From a virus: a stretch of DNA of 42,022 nucleotides. The translations under genes and the position numbers were made by a program. Under the pieces are notes generated by a model. It was not told where the DNA came from. It searched no databases and worked only from the letters and a program-made list of their open reading frames with translations. The stretch is taken from the IMG/VR virus record IMGVR_UViG_3300036835_000306, positions 1 to 42,022 of that record; one strand, written 5' to 3'. Of the stretch, positions 8,224 through 16,936 are shown one piece after another (the first letter of the stretch is position 1; the number at the start of each line of letters is the position of its first letter).

Positions 8224-9000
8224 TTACGCGTATTCGATCCGTCCGCAGCGCAACATGCCGAATTCAATGGATTCGGTGTTGTTGTTTTCGCGGTGCATGA
8301 AACCGGGCAATCCATCCTGAATCGGGAATGACGCGTCGGTCGCACTGGCGATCACGACGCCATCGTCGAGAAATTCGAGTAGGTTTTGTCCGCTGCCAAA
8401 CGTCACCCGGAACTGGCAGACCGAACCGAGCGCCGGAACCGCGGCCGAGGTCAGTGTCGCCAGCGACGTGCCCGTGACGCGCTTTTCGATGCGGACGATC
8501 TGCCCTTGCGCGACCTGAGCCAAAAAATTCGCGAAGTAGGCAAAGCCGTTGGGATTACCCGCCGCATCCAAACAGGAGATATGCGTGCCGGTGTTCGAAT
8601 CGCGGGCGCTGCCGTAGCAGCACAGCGCCAGTCCACCCGAACCCGCTTTCCCTCCCGTGTCCTCTAGGTACACCATCTCGACGAATTGGCTTTTGCCCCG
8701 TGCGCCCCCCAGAGCCGAGGGGATCCAGGCCTGGTACCGCGCCACAGCGGAGGCCCCGCCGGGATTGGTGAACCGGAAGCCTTTGTTGACGCCAATCGAT
8801 TCGGCACCCGTACCGAGCCCCACGTGCAGGTAGTCTTTGAGGACCGCACTGAGATCGCGGTTGATATCGACGGCGTTGAAGCTGTCGGTCCAGTACTCGT
8901 AGTTGGTCGAATCCGGCTCGGGAAGAATCCGCACCATGTCGCGCCCGTAGGCCATGAACTGCCCGGGCTGTTTGGGATAGATCCGGATCGCCGGTTTCAT
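8224..9000 (-). CDS. putative tail/virion protein, beta-rich
   Basis: A 258-residue beta-rich protein with Gly, Asn and aromatic residues, in the style of a jelly-roll or concanavalin-like carbohydrate-binding fold; the fold is an inference from composition. The start overlaps the stop of the upstream gene (ATGA). Located between the fibre gene and the ejection proteins, it may be a tail appendage or receptor-binding component. Confidence 0.6.
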   Translation of the reverse strand: MKPAIRIYPKQPGQFMAYGRDMVRILPEPDSTNYEYWTDSFNAVDINRDLSAVLKDYLHVGLGTGAESIGVNKGFRFTNPGGASAVARYQAWIPSALGGARGKSQFVEMVYLEDTGGKAGSGGLALCCYGSARDSNTGTHISCLDAAGNPNGFAYFANFLAQVAQGQIVRIEKRVTGTSLATLTSAAVPALGSVCQFRVTFGSGQNLLEFLDDGVVIASATDASFPIQDGLPGFMHRENNNTESIEFGMLRCGRIEYA

Positions 9001-9314
9001 ACCGGGAGATTTCCTGCCGTCAGGATGAAGTCGACGTCCTCGCCCGCGCTCTGATAGCCGGTGATGGTCTCGCCCGCCTCCAGAAGAAAAGGCAGATTCA
9101 GTTCGAGCTGTTGGCCCGCCTTAAGCGGTGAGTTGGTGACATCGCCCTGAAACACTGTGATGCCCGCGGCGGTGATAGTGAGAATCCGGCTCGTCGCGCC
9201 CTTGTTTATGAACAGGCCGTAGACGCGCACCGATTGATAGCCATCCGGAATGGTCAGCAACACCTGGTTGTCGGTGTTCAGTGTTCCCAGGCCACGCAAC
9301 TGCGTCAAAATCAT
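8997..9314 (-). CDS. small virion-associated hypothetical protein
   Basis: A 105-residue beta-rich protein without cysteines. The start at 9314 overlaps the upstream stop as ATGA, which favours it over an in-frame start at 9332. Position and composition suggest a tail or decoration component. Confidence 0.65.
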   Translation of the reverse strand: MILTQLRGLGTLNTDNQVLLTIPDGYQSVRVYGLFINKGATSRILTITAAGITVFQGDVTNSPLKAGQQLELNLPFLLEAGETITGYQSAGEDVDFILTAGNLPV

Positions 9315-9511
9315 AGGTCCCCCATGAACCAAAAATCAGGGTTGAGCGGATGAAATCCCTCGTCCTCGTCTTCGGTCTGCGTTTGCTGCAGCACAAACAC
9401 GCGCTCGAACCAGCGGAGCCAGGGTTGAGAGACACCGCGGAATCCGTCGCTATTGGGAGGATCCAAAAACGGTGTTTGAACCGGAGGAGGAGGAAGCGGC
9501 GTCCGTGCCAC
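9311..9511 (-). CDS. small proline-rich tail-region protein
   Basis: A 66-residue protein: a Pro-rich N-terminus, then FRGVSQPWLRWFERVF and an acidic stretch. A short 'S-x-PWxxWF' protein is frequently found next to fibre genes in podoviruses; its role is not known. Coupled to the next gene by ATGA. Confidence 0.7.
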   Translation of the reverse strand: MARTPLPPPPVQTPFLDPPNSDGFRGVSQPWLRWFERVFVLQQTQTEDEDEGFHPLNPDFWFMGDL

Positions 9512-9523
9512 GTGTCCCCCTTC

Positions 9524-10591
9524 TTAAATTCGCTTGAGCGTGACGGTGATCGTGACGCCGGCGGTTTGCGTGATTGTTCCCGTACAAGCCCAATCGACCG
9601 AGAGCCGGTTACCGGAGGCCAGTTGCAGCGACGCCACCGTGCCGGTGAGTGTTCCTGTCTGTACGGTGTTTGCTGTCGCGCGCGCGTCGAAACCCGCGTT
9701 GGCGTTGTTGGTCAAAAGATCTGTGCCGGCGCCTGGCGCATCCGTCCCCGTGTCCTTCACCACTTGAACGTTGCAAGGGTTTGCCGTCGTTTCTGCGGTC
9801 GACTGGACGTAAGTCACGTTGGTGACCTGGTAGGCCCGATTCGCTATGAAAAACGATTGATCAATGAACGTCGCCGGCGACGCGGCGAATTGACCGTGCC
9901 ATACCACCTCGAGGTGTTGCGGCGTGATGATCCCGCCGATGGTCTCACCGTCGGCCGAAGACACCGCGCTTGTGCCGGTGATCGTTGGCGATGCGATCGT
10001 TTTGTTGCTGAGGGTGTCCGTTGTCGACGTGCCGGTTAGCGTGAGCGAGGCATCGGGCATCGTGATTGTGCGCGTTGCCGCGGACAGGCCCGACAGTTGA
10101 AACACCACTTGCCGCGACGTGTTCCCCTCGTCCTGGATCGTGAAAAGCGAATCCTTAACCGTGATTGTGTTTGTGTTGTTGAGGGTCTTGTTTGAAAGGG
10201 TCTGCGAGTCGCTCGTCCCGACGATCGCGCCCGAGATCGACAGCAGCGGTACCGGACAGACGTTGTCCTGAGTGAAAACGGTAACGTCAGCTGAGGTTTT
10301 GACGACGATCTTGTAGCACGAGGTTGAGATCAGATAGATCGTGGCGCGGCCACTCGAGTTGAGAATTACCGGGTTGGTGTTCGGTGTGCCGGCATTGTCG
10401 CTGTAGCTGTTGAGAGGCGTTGTCGTGCCGGCCGTGTAGGTGTAGACCTTCCCGCTCGCCAGCGGGTTTCCGTTGGCGTCAATGTATTGCACTTGAGGCA
10501 GAGGCGAGATCGTGTAGGTCTGCCCCGGCAGCCGGACAGCAATCGCCAGGAGGCCAGCCGCCAGCGCAGTCAATAGAACTCTTGATTTCAT
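9524..10591 (-). CDS. tail fibre / tailspike-like protein with N-terminal signal-like sequence
   Basis: A 355-residue beta-rich protein. Residues about 28-90 match the head-binding region seen in P22-like tail fibres (YIDANGNPLASGKVYTY, then a TTTPL and an NP-VILNSSGRA segment). The central part has two copies of a TLSNKT(L/I) repeat typical of phage fibres. Unusually, residues 1-24 (MKSR start, LLTALAAGLLAIAV core) look like a Sec signal peptide, which cytoplasmically assembled fibres should not need. It follows the gp10-like neck gene with a 4-base gap. Confidence 0.75.
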   Translation of the reverse strand: MKSRVLLTALAAGLLAIAVRLPGQTYTISPLPQVQYIDANGNPLASGKVYTYTAGTTTPLNSYSDNAGTPNTNPVILNSSGRATIYLISTSCYKIVVKTSADVTVFTQDNVCPVPLLSISGAIVGTSDSQTLSNKTLNNTNTITVKDSLFTIQDEGNTSRQVVFQLSGLSAATRTITMPDASLTLTGTSTTDTLSNKTIASPTITGTSAVSSADGETIGGIITPQHLEVVWHGQFAASPATFIDQSFFIANRAYQVTNVTYVQSTAETTANPCNVQVVKDTGTDAPGAGTDLLTNNANAGFDARATANTVQTGTLTGTVASLQLASGNRLSVDWACTGTITQTAGVTITVTLKRI

Positions 10592-10595
10592 CGTT

Positions 10596-12047
10596 TCACC
10601 CCACGTCGATATAAGCCGCCGCGATCCGCACCGGCACAGCGTCGGAGATCACCATCTCGTACACCGAGTCGGACATCTTTCCGTTGCGCTGCCAGATCAC
10701 CTGTTTCTTGTACTCGCCGACGTCGCCAAGACTCCGGAAACGCTCCGAGCCGTAGGTCTCGCCGCCATTGGGGGAGATCCGGAGCGAGACTTGAGGCGTC
10801 CGTGTTGGCAGGCCGTCGCCGGTTCGCATGTCGAGCTCGAAAGAGTTGTGCTTGAGCAGCTGATTGAGCTTTGTGACATGCGGCGTCCGGCGCAGCCGGC
10901 GCAGCGCGGCGCCGGCGTCGTCGTAAGCGAGGAGACTCTGCACGTACACCTTTCCGTCGACACGCGAGCCGACGAGGTGACGATTCCCCCGGACCATGTG
11001 ATGCAAGCCGAGATCGGCCTCGTATTGCGAGGTTTGGTTGTTCCAGTAGCCGCGCTCGTGCCACATTTCCGTGTTCACGTCGTAAACGAGCGTGGCTTGC
11101 GCCGTCGGAAACGACAGCTGATAGAAACTGTGTCCGCCCTCCTGGTAGGCGTAGGAGACCGCATCGTCGATCGTCGAGTACCCTGAGATCATCGTCTCGA
11201 TCGCGTGCGTCGAGATGCGAGACGGCGCAAACCCCTGCGCCCTCCATACAAGACCCGTGCCTCGTTTGTCGGATCCGAGCCAGAAAATCGTATTGTCGAG
11301 CGTGGCCAGCGAATTCTCGGCCGCGCATCCGACCTCGATCACACCGCCGCCGATCGGCACGATCGGAGTGTCCGCGTCGCCGGAGTTGTAGAAGGCCTGC
11401 GTCATTTGCGAGCCGAAAATCCACAACTGACGGTTTGAGATGATCATCCCGACATCGCGGTTAAGGTCGACCTCGACCTTGAAGTAATCGAGCGCGTCCC
11501 AGCTCGTCGAATCGTTCAGCGCCGAGAAGTAGGCGCGATCGTCGTTAGTGGGATAGTCGCCTCTCGAGAGCACGACAAAGTACCCATCGAGGTAGCCGGC
11601 GCCGTGAGGGTTGATCGGAAAATCACCGTCGGTGATCTGATGGACCCCTGTCCCGTCGATGTAATAGCCCAGGCCTGCGGAAACGATCAGGAACGAGGCC
11701 TCAGAGGCCGCCTGTTGAATGGGTAGCCCGTCGTTGGCGATCGTGCCGGCGAGTAGCGACTCCGTGCCGTCGACGGCGATCTGATACACCTCGGCGCCCG
11801 AGACAATGTAGCTGACCTCCCCGGCCGTCGTTTGAAAGGTCCGCATCCCGCGGATCGGGCCCGTGCCAAACGTCGAGTAGAGGGTTTTCCCAGGGGACCC
11901 GATCAGCGCGTACCGATTCTTGCCGCTCCCGCTCTCGACAAGCTCCGCGTACAGGTTGACCGCGCGCTGTGCGTCGATCTTTTTAGAGAGCGCCTGGTAC
12001 GTCGGGCCGCAGAAATCCGGCCAGAGCTTCGCGTTTCCCCGTCCCAT
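10596..12047 (-). CDS. packaged DNA stabilisation protein, P22 gp10-like tail hub
   Basis: A 483-residue beta-rich protein. The N-terminal F-GPTYQ--S--ID-QR-VNLYAE pattern and several repeated strands are characteristic of the gp10-like phage stabilisation family. In P22, gp10 binds the gp4 adaptor below the portal, closes the head after packaging and carries the needle. It abuts the holin gene and lies two structural blocks away from the gp4-like gene, with the lysis genes between. Confidence 0.88.
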   Translation of the reverse strand: MGRGNAKLWPDFCGPTYQALSKKIDAQRAVNLYAELVESGSGKNRYALIGSPGKTLYSTFGTGPIRGMRTFQTTAGEVSYIVSGAEVYQIAVDGTESLLAGTIANDGLPIQQAASEASFLIVSAGLGYYIDGTGVHQITDGDFPINPHGAGYLDGYFVVLSRGDYPTNDDRAYFSALNDSTSWDALDYFKVEVDLNRDVGMIISNRQLWIFGSQMTQAFYNSGDADTPIVPIGGGVIEVGCAAENSLATLDNTIFWLGSDKRGTGLVWRAQGFAPSRISTHAIETMISGYSTIDDAVSYAYQEGGHSFYQLSFPTAQATLVYDVNTEMWHERGYWNNQTSQYEADLGLHHMVRGNRHLVGSRVDGKVYVQSLLAYDDAGAALRRLRRTPHVTKLNQLLKHNSFELDMRTGDGLPTRTPQVSLRISPNGGETYGSERFRSLGDVGEYKKQVIWQRNGKMSDSVYEMVISDAVPVRIAAAYIDVG

Positions 12048-12461
12048 TTAGCTCGAGGCGACGCCCTTAAACTTTTCCCACATCCGCATGCCGCCGACGC
12101 CGAGCAGCGTCAGGAGCAGCGCCATCAGCTCGGATGTGTCGATCGGAGGAGCTGCAGGGCCGCCGAACAGGCTCGAGACGAATGTCACAATCGGCCGAGC
12201 CAGGAACGTGTAACCGACGCCGGCCACACACACCCAGCCCACCGCCGGCCGCCATCCGGATTTGAAGAGAGACGGCGACGCCGCCTCGATCTTGTTGATT
12301 TCGGTTTGTGCCAGGTTGGCCGCGAGATCCGCCTCGAGCTGCTTAAACTCGCCGGCTTGCTCGAGCTGTTGAAACTGGAGTTTCATCGCGTCCCGTTGCG
12401 CCGGATCCGGAATAACTCTGTCGATAACTTTGCCGATCAGCTCGCCGATGATGGGAATCAT
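12048..12461 (-). CDS. 3TM-type holin
   Basis: A 137-residue protein. A helical N-terminal half with amphipathic segments is followed by GWRPAVGWVC at about 69-78 and two hydrophobic segments (about 73-95 and 108-125). The GWRP-GW signature belongs to the '3TM holin' family found in phages and gene transfer agents. It would form inner-membrane lesions that release the endolysin encoded two genes upstream. The ribosome-binding GGAG can pair with CTCC right before the ATG. Confidence 0.85.
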   Translation of the reverse strand: MIPIIGELIGKVIDRVIPDPAQRDAMKLQFQQLEQAGEFKQLEADLAANLAQTEINKIEAASPSLFKSGWRPAVGWVCVAGVGYTFLARPIVTFVSSLFGGPAAPPIDTSELMALLLTLLGVGGMRMWEKFKGVASS

Positions 12462-12496
12462 GGAGCGCCCCTCCTTGGGCTTTTTACTTAGTAGTT

Positions 12497-12775
12497 CTAC
12501 TTAGTAACTCGCTCGACCTCGTAAACCGTGCCGACAGGCAGCACGGCACACGGCCGCCCCCGGCAGATCTGCTTGAGCGCTCGATCGAGTGCGTCGCGAT
12601 CCGTCGCGACCAGGCGCGTCTGTGTGCCGTGATCCTGGTAGAGGTAACCGGGCCCGCGGACAACGGTCTGCTCGTCCGGGATCCCGACGCGCTTCCCGCA
12701 GCTCGAGCACGAAAACACAAGGCAGAAGGCGAGCACGCTCGAGAGCGCGATCGCGCGCAGCGTGTCCCTATCCAT
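12497..12775 (-). CDS. small lipoprotein-like protein, possible o-spanin
   Basis: A 92-residue protein. It has a charged N-terminus, a hydrophobic segment (LSSVLAFCLVF) and then SCSSC, which could be a lipobox with lipidated cysteine near residue 23. The mature part is short and polar with one further cysteine pair. Located between endolysin and holin, an outer-membrane spanin role is plausible, but the lipobox is not ideal. It overlaps the upstream gene by 8 bases. Confidence 0.6.
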   Translation of the reverse strand: MDRDTLRAIALSSVLAFCLVFSCSSCGKRVGIPDEQTVVRGPGYLYQDHGTQTRLVATDRDALDRALKQICRGRPCAVLPVGTVYEVERVTK

Positions 12776-12962
12776 CCCCTTTTTTCCCCTTCGGTCCCCT
12801 CTTACTTTTCTTCGCGAAAACCTCGGCCGGATCGAGGATCTTGAGCTCGTATTCCTTCATTTCCGGCGAGTAGACGTCCTCGGCATGGGTGCCACACCGG
12901 CAGCATTTCCAGAGGGAGAAATGTCCCGCGACGGAGTGCCAGCAGTGTGCGCAGGCGTTCAC
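12768..12962 (-). CDS. small zinc-ribbon protein
   Basis: A 64-residue protein with CAHC at 4-7 and CRCG at 21-24, and a Lys-rich C-terminus. The GTG start at 12962 overlaps the stop of the endolysin gene as GTGA, which fixes the start; the frame remains open upstream but that part is antisense-like. Function unknown. Confidence 0.65.
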   Translation of the reverse strand: MNACAHCWHSVAGHFSLWKCCRCGTHAEDVYSPEMKEYELKILDPAEVFAKKSKRGPKGKKGDG

Positions 12963-13450
12963 ACGCGAAACTTGGCCTGACGTGCGAGCACCTCGGCCGG
13001 ATAGTTCTTGTTTCCGCCGCCGTTCCACAGCAACAGCGCTTGAGGGACACGGCCGCCCGCCTGGCGTAGTTTCTTCGCGAACAGCTGACAGCCCCACTTG
13101 AGCCCGTCCCAGGGATCGCAGAGCGCCGTCGGATATCGGAGCTCCTCGGTTGAGGAGGGGAAATTCTCAATGATCACGCAGTACAGCGTTTGCATGAGGC
13201 CGTAGCTTGCGTAAAAGGCATCCTCGAACCGGATCCAGCGATCGTCCCACTTCGAGGCCGACTCGAGCACGATCCGGTGATATTCGGCGCCGTAGCGCTC
13301 GACGAATCCGCTCTCAGACTCCGGCCGAAACGCATACGGGTTGAACGCCGACTCCTGCTCAACGATCGAACAGGCGAGGACAGGATCAATCCCGAACACG
13401 CCGGCGGTTTGCTTGGTGAGCGCGACGAGCTCGAGTGTCGTGTACTTCAC
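12959..13450 (-). CDS. SLT-type lytic transglycosylase (endolysin)
   Basis: A 163-residue protein with the lytic transglycosylase signature. There is an ES-xx-NP motif (catalytic Glu33) after a helix, YGLMQ at about 83-87, and a LWNGGG-NKNY segment near the C-terminus replacing the usual AYNAG. It cleaves the MurNAc-GlcNAc bond in peptidoglycan. No signal peptide is visible, so release should depend on the holin. The start overlaps the upstream TM-protein stop by four bases. Confidence 0.88.
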   Translation of the reverse strand: MKYTTLELVALTKQTAGVFGIDPVLACSIVEQESAFNPYAFRPESESGFVERYGAEYHRIVLESASKWDDRWIRFEDAFYASYGLMQTLYCVIIENFPSSTEELRYPTALCDPWDGLKWGCQLFAKKLRQAGGRVPQALLLWNGGGNKNYPAEVLARQAKFRV

Positions 13451-13671
13451 TTTTCCACCGGCCGCCCAGGGATGACAATCGGGGGAAAAATCACTTCCTC
13501 GAGCTTCTTGAGGCGATCGTTTTGGTCCCTGTGCCGTTCGTCGTCACTCGCCGCGTGATCCTTTGACCACTGCACGACCCTTCCGGAGTTGTAGGCTGCC
13601 TTGATCGCAAAGCCCGCGCCGCCACTGCTCACGATCAGGCCGAGAACGCCCAGGATCGTCTCCGTCGTCAT
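13447..13671 (-). CDS. small N-terminal TM protein with coiled-coil tail
   Basis: A 74-residue protein: one transmembrane segment at about 5-26, then a charged helix (about 35-60) and a proline-rich end. This is the layout of an inner-membrane spanin or of a pinholin-like accessory. It lies directly upstream of the endolysin, joined by overlapping start and stop. The i-spanin suggestion is inference. Confidence 0.7.
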   Translation of the reverse strand: MTTETILGVLGLIVSSGGAGFAIKAAYNSGRVVQWSKDHAASDDERHRDQNDRLKKLEEVIFPPIVIPGRPVEK

Positions 13672-14624
13672 TGCGGCAACCTCGGATCCGTGAAATTCAT
13701 GTTGGAGTACTTCCGGCGCGCGCCTGGCGCCGTGTTCTGCATTCGCGGGGGATTCTGCGAGTTGATCGACAGGATCCGGGCCTCGGCTTTGTTCGCCTCG
13801 AGCAGCGTCGCCGGCTTGATCTCCTCGTCGAAGGGTACCGAGCAGCGGATCGCCAGCTTGTACATGAGCAGGTTGTAGTAACCGGGAGGAAACGACACCG
13901 TGTCGGCCAGGCTCGAGAAACTCGAGAGCACGGTCCACGCAAACAGCTCGAGGCAGGCCGCGGCCGTCAGGTAGCTGTTGAGCTTGATCGTGCCGTTAGG
14001 GTACGTCGGGTTATAAAACAGGTCTGTCGGCACGCCAATGACGCCTCGAGTCCGCAGTGCGGCCCAATAGTCGTGATCCTGCGTGACGTCGATCGGCGAT
14101 CGGTACGGGATCCGGATCACGCGATAGGAGATCGCGGATCCGCTCGAGCCCGGATCGGTTTCCAGCGTGAGCGTTGTCGTCCCGACAGCCGTTATCCGAT
14201 AGATCCCCGCCGTCACGCCGGTACCGGAAACCACGTAGACCAGGTCGCGCCCTTTGGTGATGCCGAGCGCTGTAAAGTCTTTGCCCGAGTCGGTGAGGAT
14301 CTTGTCGCCGGCGCCGGTTGTCGCTGTCGATCCGCTGATCGTCGTATCGCTGATGTCGATCAGGTTCGCGTTTTCGATCCGTTCCGGACGTGTCGCAACG
14401 ATCGTGCCCGATGTGCCGATCGTCGGTTCCTGGGTGTTGGCCGGCAGCAGATACAGATCCTCGGAGATCGCGTAGACCATCATGCGATCGGTGTTGAGAT
14501 CCTCGATCAGCTTGTTGAGCCGGCTAAAGGCGAGATCGGAATCCTCCGGCGCCGGATCGTCGCCCGCGCGGAGTACTCCGATCTCGATCAGGCTGTCGTT
14601 TACTAGATCGTTGACGGTGCTCAT
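13668..14624 (-). CDS. head-to-tail adaptor, P22 gp4-like
   Basis: A 318-residue protein. The N-terminal VNDLVNDSLIEIGVL followed by LAF-RLNKLIEDLN matches gp4-like head-completion adaptors, which bind the bottom of the portal ring after DNA packaging. The middle third is beta-rich and looks like an insertion relative to the short helical core of the family. It overlaps both neighbours by ATGA. It pairs functionally with the gp10-like protein at 10596-12047. Confidence 0.85.
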   Translation of the reverse strand: MSTVNDLVNDSLIEIGVLRAGDDPAPEDSDLAFSRLNKLIEDLNTDRMMVYAISEDLYLLPANTQEPTIGTSGTIVATRPERIENANLIDISDTTISGSTATTGAGDKILTDSGKDFTALGITKGRDLVYVVSGTGVTAGIYRITAVGTTTLTLETDPGSSGSAISYRVIRIPYRSPIDVTQDHDYWAALRTRGVIGVPTDLFYNPTYPNGTIKLNSYLTAAACLELFAWTVLSSFSSLADTVSFPPGYYNLLMYKLAIRCSVPFDEEIKPATLLEANKAEARILSINSQNPPRMQNTAPGARRKYSNMNFTDPRLPQ

Positions 14625-14944
14625 TTGGCTTTCTTGTAGAGCGAGTCGGCCGTGTCATCCTCGTTGCCCTCACCCTCCAGGCAACATTTCGTCAGCTGCA
14701 GCTCGATCGAGCGCCGCGTCTCGCCCTTGCTCTCGTTTTGTGAAACAGAGGTGACGACCGCTTTACCCTCGAGCTCGAACGTGTCGCCGACCTTCGGCAT
14801 GTCGTCGATCCCGAGTTTTTGGATCGTGTCGTTATCGAGGCGCAGCTGCAGTCCGTAGGGGTATTGAGGCCGATCGGCGGCTACCTCGACCGGCCCCTCT
14901 TTGGTTTTCGACTTCGGCAGTTTGAGATCGACGAGCTTGCTCAT
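14621..14944 (-). CDS. capsid-associated small protein (capsid staple-like)
   Basis: A 107-residue protein. The pattern MSKLVDLKLP, a Y-PYGLQLRLD segment, LGIDDMPKVGD and V-SVSQNES resembles small head proteins of BPP-1-like phages that are sometimes named capsid staple proteins; I am moderately sure of the family and less sure of the role. The start at 14944 overlaps the upstream stop (ATGA). The C-terminus contains a CC pair and ends in Lys-rich residues. Confidence 0.7.
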   Translation of the reverse strand: MSKLVDLKLPKSKTKEGPVEVAADRPQYPYGLQLRLDNDTIQKLGIDDMPKVGDTFELEGKAVVTSVSQNESKGETRRSIELQLTKCCLEGEGNEDDTADSLYKKAK

Positions 14945-15240
14945 GTGTACCGCCCGCAGGCAAGAACGGTCACCGCGGATCCCGTCGTCACCTTCCAAGC
15001 GCCGCTCGTCGATCGGATCCCGAGAGGGATAACGATCGTCCCGCTTGCCGCGGCCGCCGTGAGTGGAATCGCGGAGCCGCTGCCGTCCTTGATGCTGACG
15101 GCGCTATTCGCGCCGGTTCCCAGGATGATCAGCGACTCGAGGATGTCCCCCGCGGCGCCGACCGGCCCGAGAACCTGATCGGTTTGCCCCGCTGCTACCG
15201 TCTCGTAATCGGTGTTTCGGTGTCCGCCTCGTCCGGCCAT
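14941..15240 (-). CDS. small conserved virion protein
   Basis: A 99-residue beta-rich protein. The order AGRG, a T-VAAGQTDQVLG-GAAGD segment and IPLGI-S-SGAWKVTTG is recurrent in phage head and tail operons of this type. Role unknown, perhaps decoration. Coupled to the following gene through ATGA. Confidence 0.72.
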   Translation of the reverse strand: MAGRGGHRNTDYETVAAGQTDQVLGPVGAAGDILESLIILGTGANSAVSIKDGSGSAIPLTAAAASGTIVIPLGIRSTSGAWKVTTGSAVTVLACGRYT

Positions 15241-15252
15241 GTGTTTCTCCTC

Positions 15253-15507
15253 CTATTTGTGATTGATCAGCACGAACACGTCGGTGTTCCCGCTGTCTGT
15301 GATGGCGTAAACCGAATCCCCGGCTGCGGCTTTCAAGCTCAGGTTATTGGTCACAACCGGAAAGCCGGTTGTTTCGTCGACACTGTCGTCGCCGATGAAA
15401 ACCTGTGCTCCTCCGGCCGCGTAGAGTGAGAACTCCAGGTCATGATCTGCCGTGAAAAGAAGGGTCGGCGAACCATCGCCGACGTTGGTTTTGCTGTGTG
15501 TGAACAT
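15253..15507 (-). CDS. small beta-rich virion-region protein
   Basis: An 84-residue protein. The start at 15507 has a strong GAGGAGAGGAG site and is preferred over an upstream in-frame start at 15576, which lies inside the neighbouring gene. No cysteines. Not recognised; position suggests a head accessory. Confidence 0.65.
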   Translation of the reverse strand: MFTHSKTNVGDGSPTLLFTADHDLEFSLYAAGGAQVFIGDDSVDETTGFPVVTNNLSLKAAAGDSVYAITDSGNTDVFVLINHK

Positions 15508-15511
15508 GGAT

Positions 15512-16075
15512 CTACTCCTCTCCTCTGTGCGTGCCCGGCATGCGTGACCGGAACGTGTCGGCGTTGGCCTGATCAATGGCCTTTTGCGCGCCGGTGATCG
15601 TCTCGACTTCGGAGGGATCGACGAGCTCCATCCAATTCGGGGAAAATTGCTGCATCGCCGTGATCAGCCTCATGCGAACTTCGCCGGTTGCGGGATCCAC
15701 TTCCGGACGTTGTAGCGACACGTTGTAGACGGTGATCTCGCGCGGCTTGAGCGTGAACACATCCCCAGGCCTGCGCCGTGAGTGTTCGTAGTAGCCGAGT
15801 TTGGTAGCGCGCACGCGAACCTCGCCGCGCGCGAGGCGACGCTCTCGAGGCGAGCGCGGCGTCAAGCGAGTGAGCATCGGATCTTCCTCGGCGATCGGCG
15901 CGGGCCCTTCCCGGAGGCCTGGTTCCTCGCGGTTTTGATACTGTCCGTCGGCCTGCTCCGCGACGGGCCCGAGGCACTCGCCGAGCTGTTCCTGGAGGCG
16001 CTCGGTTTCTGCCGGCGTGGTTTGTTTTGCAGCAGCAGCTTTGCCGCGGCTTCCCTGTCCCTGTGACTTGCCCAT
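15512..16075 (-). CDS. conserved virion-region hypothetical protein
   Basis: A 187-residue protein. The first 75 residues are low-complexity (Gln, Ala, Glu, Pro). Then comes VRVRATKLGYYEHSRRRPGDVFTL, a segment common to small head-operon proteins in many phages, and later an FSPNWMELVD motif. Likely a minor capsid or assembly protein. Start preceded by AAGGAG. Confidence 0.72.
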   Translation of the reverse strand: MGKSQGQGSRGKAAAAKQTTPAETERLQEQLGECLGPVAEQADGQYQNREEPGLREGPAPIAEEDPMLTRLTPRSPRERRLARGEVRVRATKLGYYEHSRRRPGDVFTLKPREITVYNVSLQRPEVDPATGEVRMRLITAMQQFSPNWMELVDPSEVETITGAQKAIDQANADTFRSRMPGTHRGEE

Positions 16076-16086
16076 GTGAATTCTCC

Positions 16087-16872
16087 TTAGTTGGCTTGAG
16101 TGACCTCGAGCGCGACGCCCTGTAGAGCGATATCTGTCGCCGCGGCCGTGGTAACCGTGATCAGGACGTAGTAGGTTTCGTCCTCGGCCACGGGTTGATT
16201 AAGTCCTGCTTTGCGTGTGTTGGTTGCCGACAGAATGCCGTCGGCCGTGAACGAGGCCTGAGTGATCGAGCCGACCAGTGCGTCGGTGACGTCGGCCGCG
16301 GCCGCTTTCATCACGCGCAGCTGCGCGTCAACGGTTGCCGTGTTCCCGCCCGACTCGACTTGTCCGATCAGATGAAATCCGCGAATGATGTCCCCAGGCC
16401 GCAAGCCTGAGAGCGGAACGACCAGCTTGGAGCCCGACTGTGACGCCGGACACGTCACGAGCGCGATGTTGTCGGCCGCGGCGACAACGAAACCGGACGT
16501 GCCGCCGACTTTCGATCGGCCGGCCGCGCTGAAAATGATTTTTCGATCAATCTTTACCGGCGCCTGGCTTGCCTTTGGAGTGACGTCGTTAAGCGTCGCC
16601 GTGATGTTTCCTGACGTGAACGTGAGCGACTTCGCGCGGTATTGCCGCGGCTTGTTGGTCTCGTTGATGAGTGTCGCCGACGCCGTTGTCAGACTTCCCG
16701 CTGTTCCCGTGTGTGAGGCTTCGCGCCGCAGCGTGGCGAAGTTATCCGTCGAGCTTTCGATCACGAGCTGCCCCGTGTGACCCGCGGACGAGAGCGAATA
16801 GGTAAACGATTCGCCAGGTTGAACGAGCTGCGCCAGCGACACGCCGGCCGCTGAAAACGTTTTCGTGATCAT
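16087..16872 (-). CDS. putative head decoration / structural protein
   Basis: A 261-residue protein rich in Ala, Thr, Ser and Gly, without cysteine except one, consistent with a beta-rich virion protein. Not recognised as a named family. AAGGAA precedes the start. It lies between the cement-like gene and smaller head genes. Confidence 0.65.
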   Translation of the reverse strand: MITKTFSAAGVSLAQLVQPGESFTYSLSSAGHTGQLVIESSTDNFATLRREASHTGTAGSLTTASATLINETNKPRQYRAKSLTFTSGNITATLNDVTPKASQAPVKIDRKIIFSAAGRSKVGGTSGFVVAAADNIALVTCPASQSGSKLVVPLSGLRPGDIIRGFHLIGQVESGGNTATVDAQLRVMKAAAADVTDALVGSITQASFTADGILSATNTRKAGLNQPVAEDETYYVLITVTTAAATDIALQGVALEVTQAN

Positions 16873-16936
16873 GGGTTTTCCTTAGTGAATGAAAGTGACG
16901 AGGCCCCCAGGCCTGCGCCTGGAGGCCTCGAGGGGT

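Noticed and set aside
10588-11424. A second minus-strand frame inside the gp10-like gene
   Set aside because: Out-of-frame shadow with Arg-rich composition; the gp10-like frame has family features throughout.
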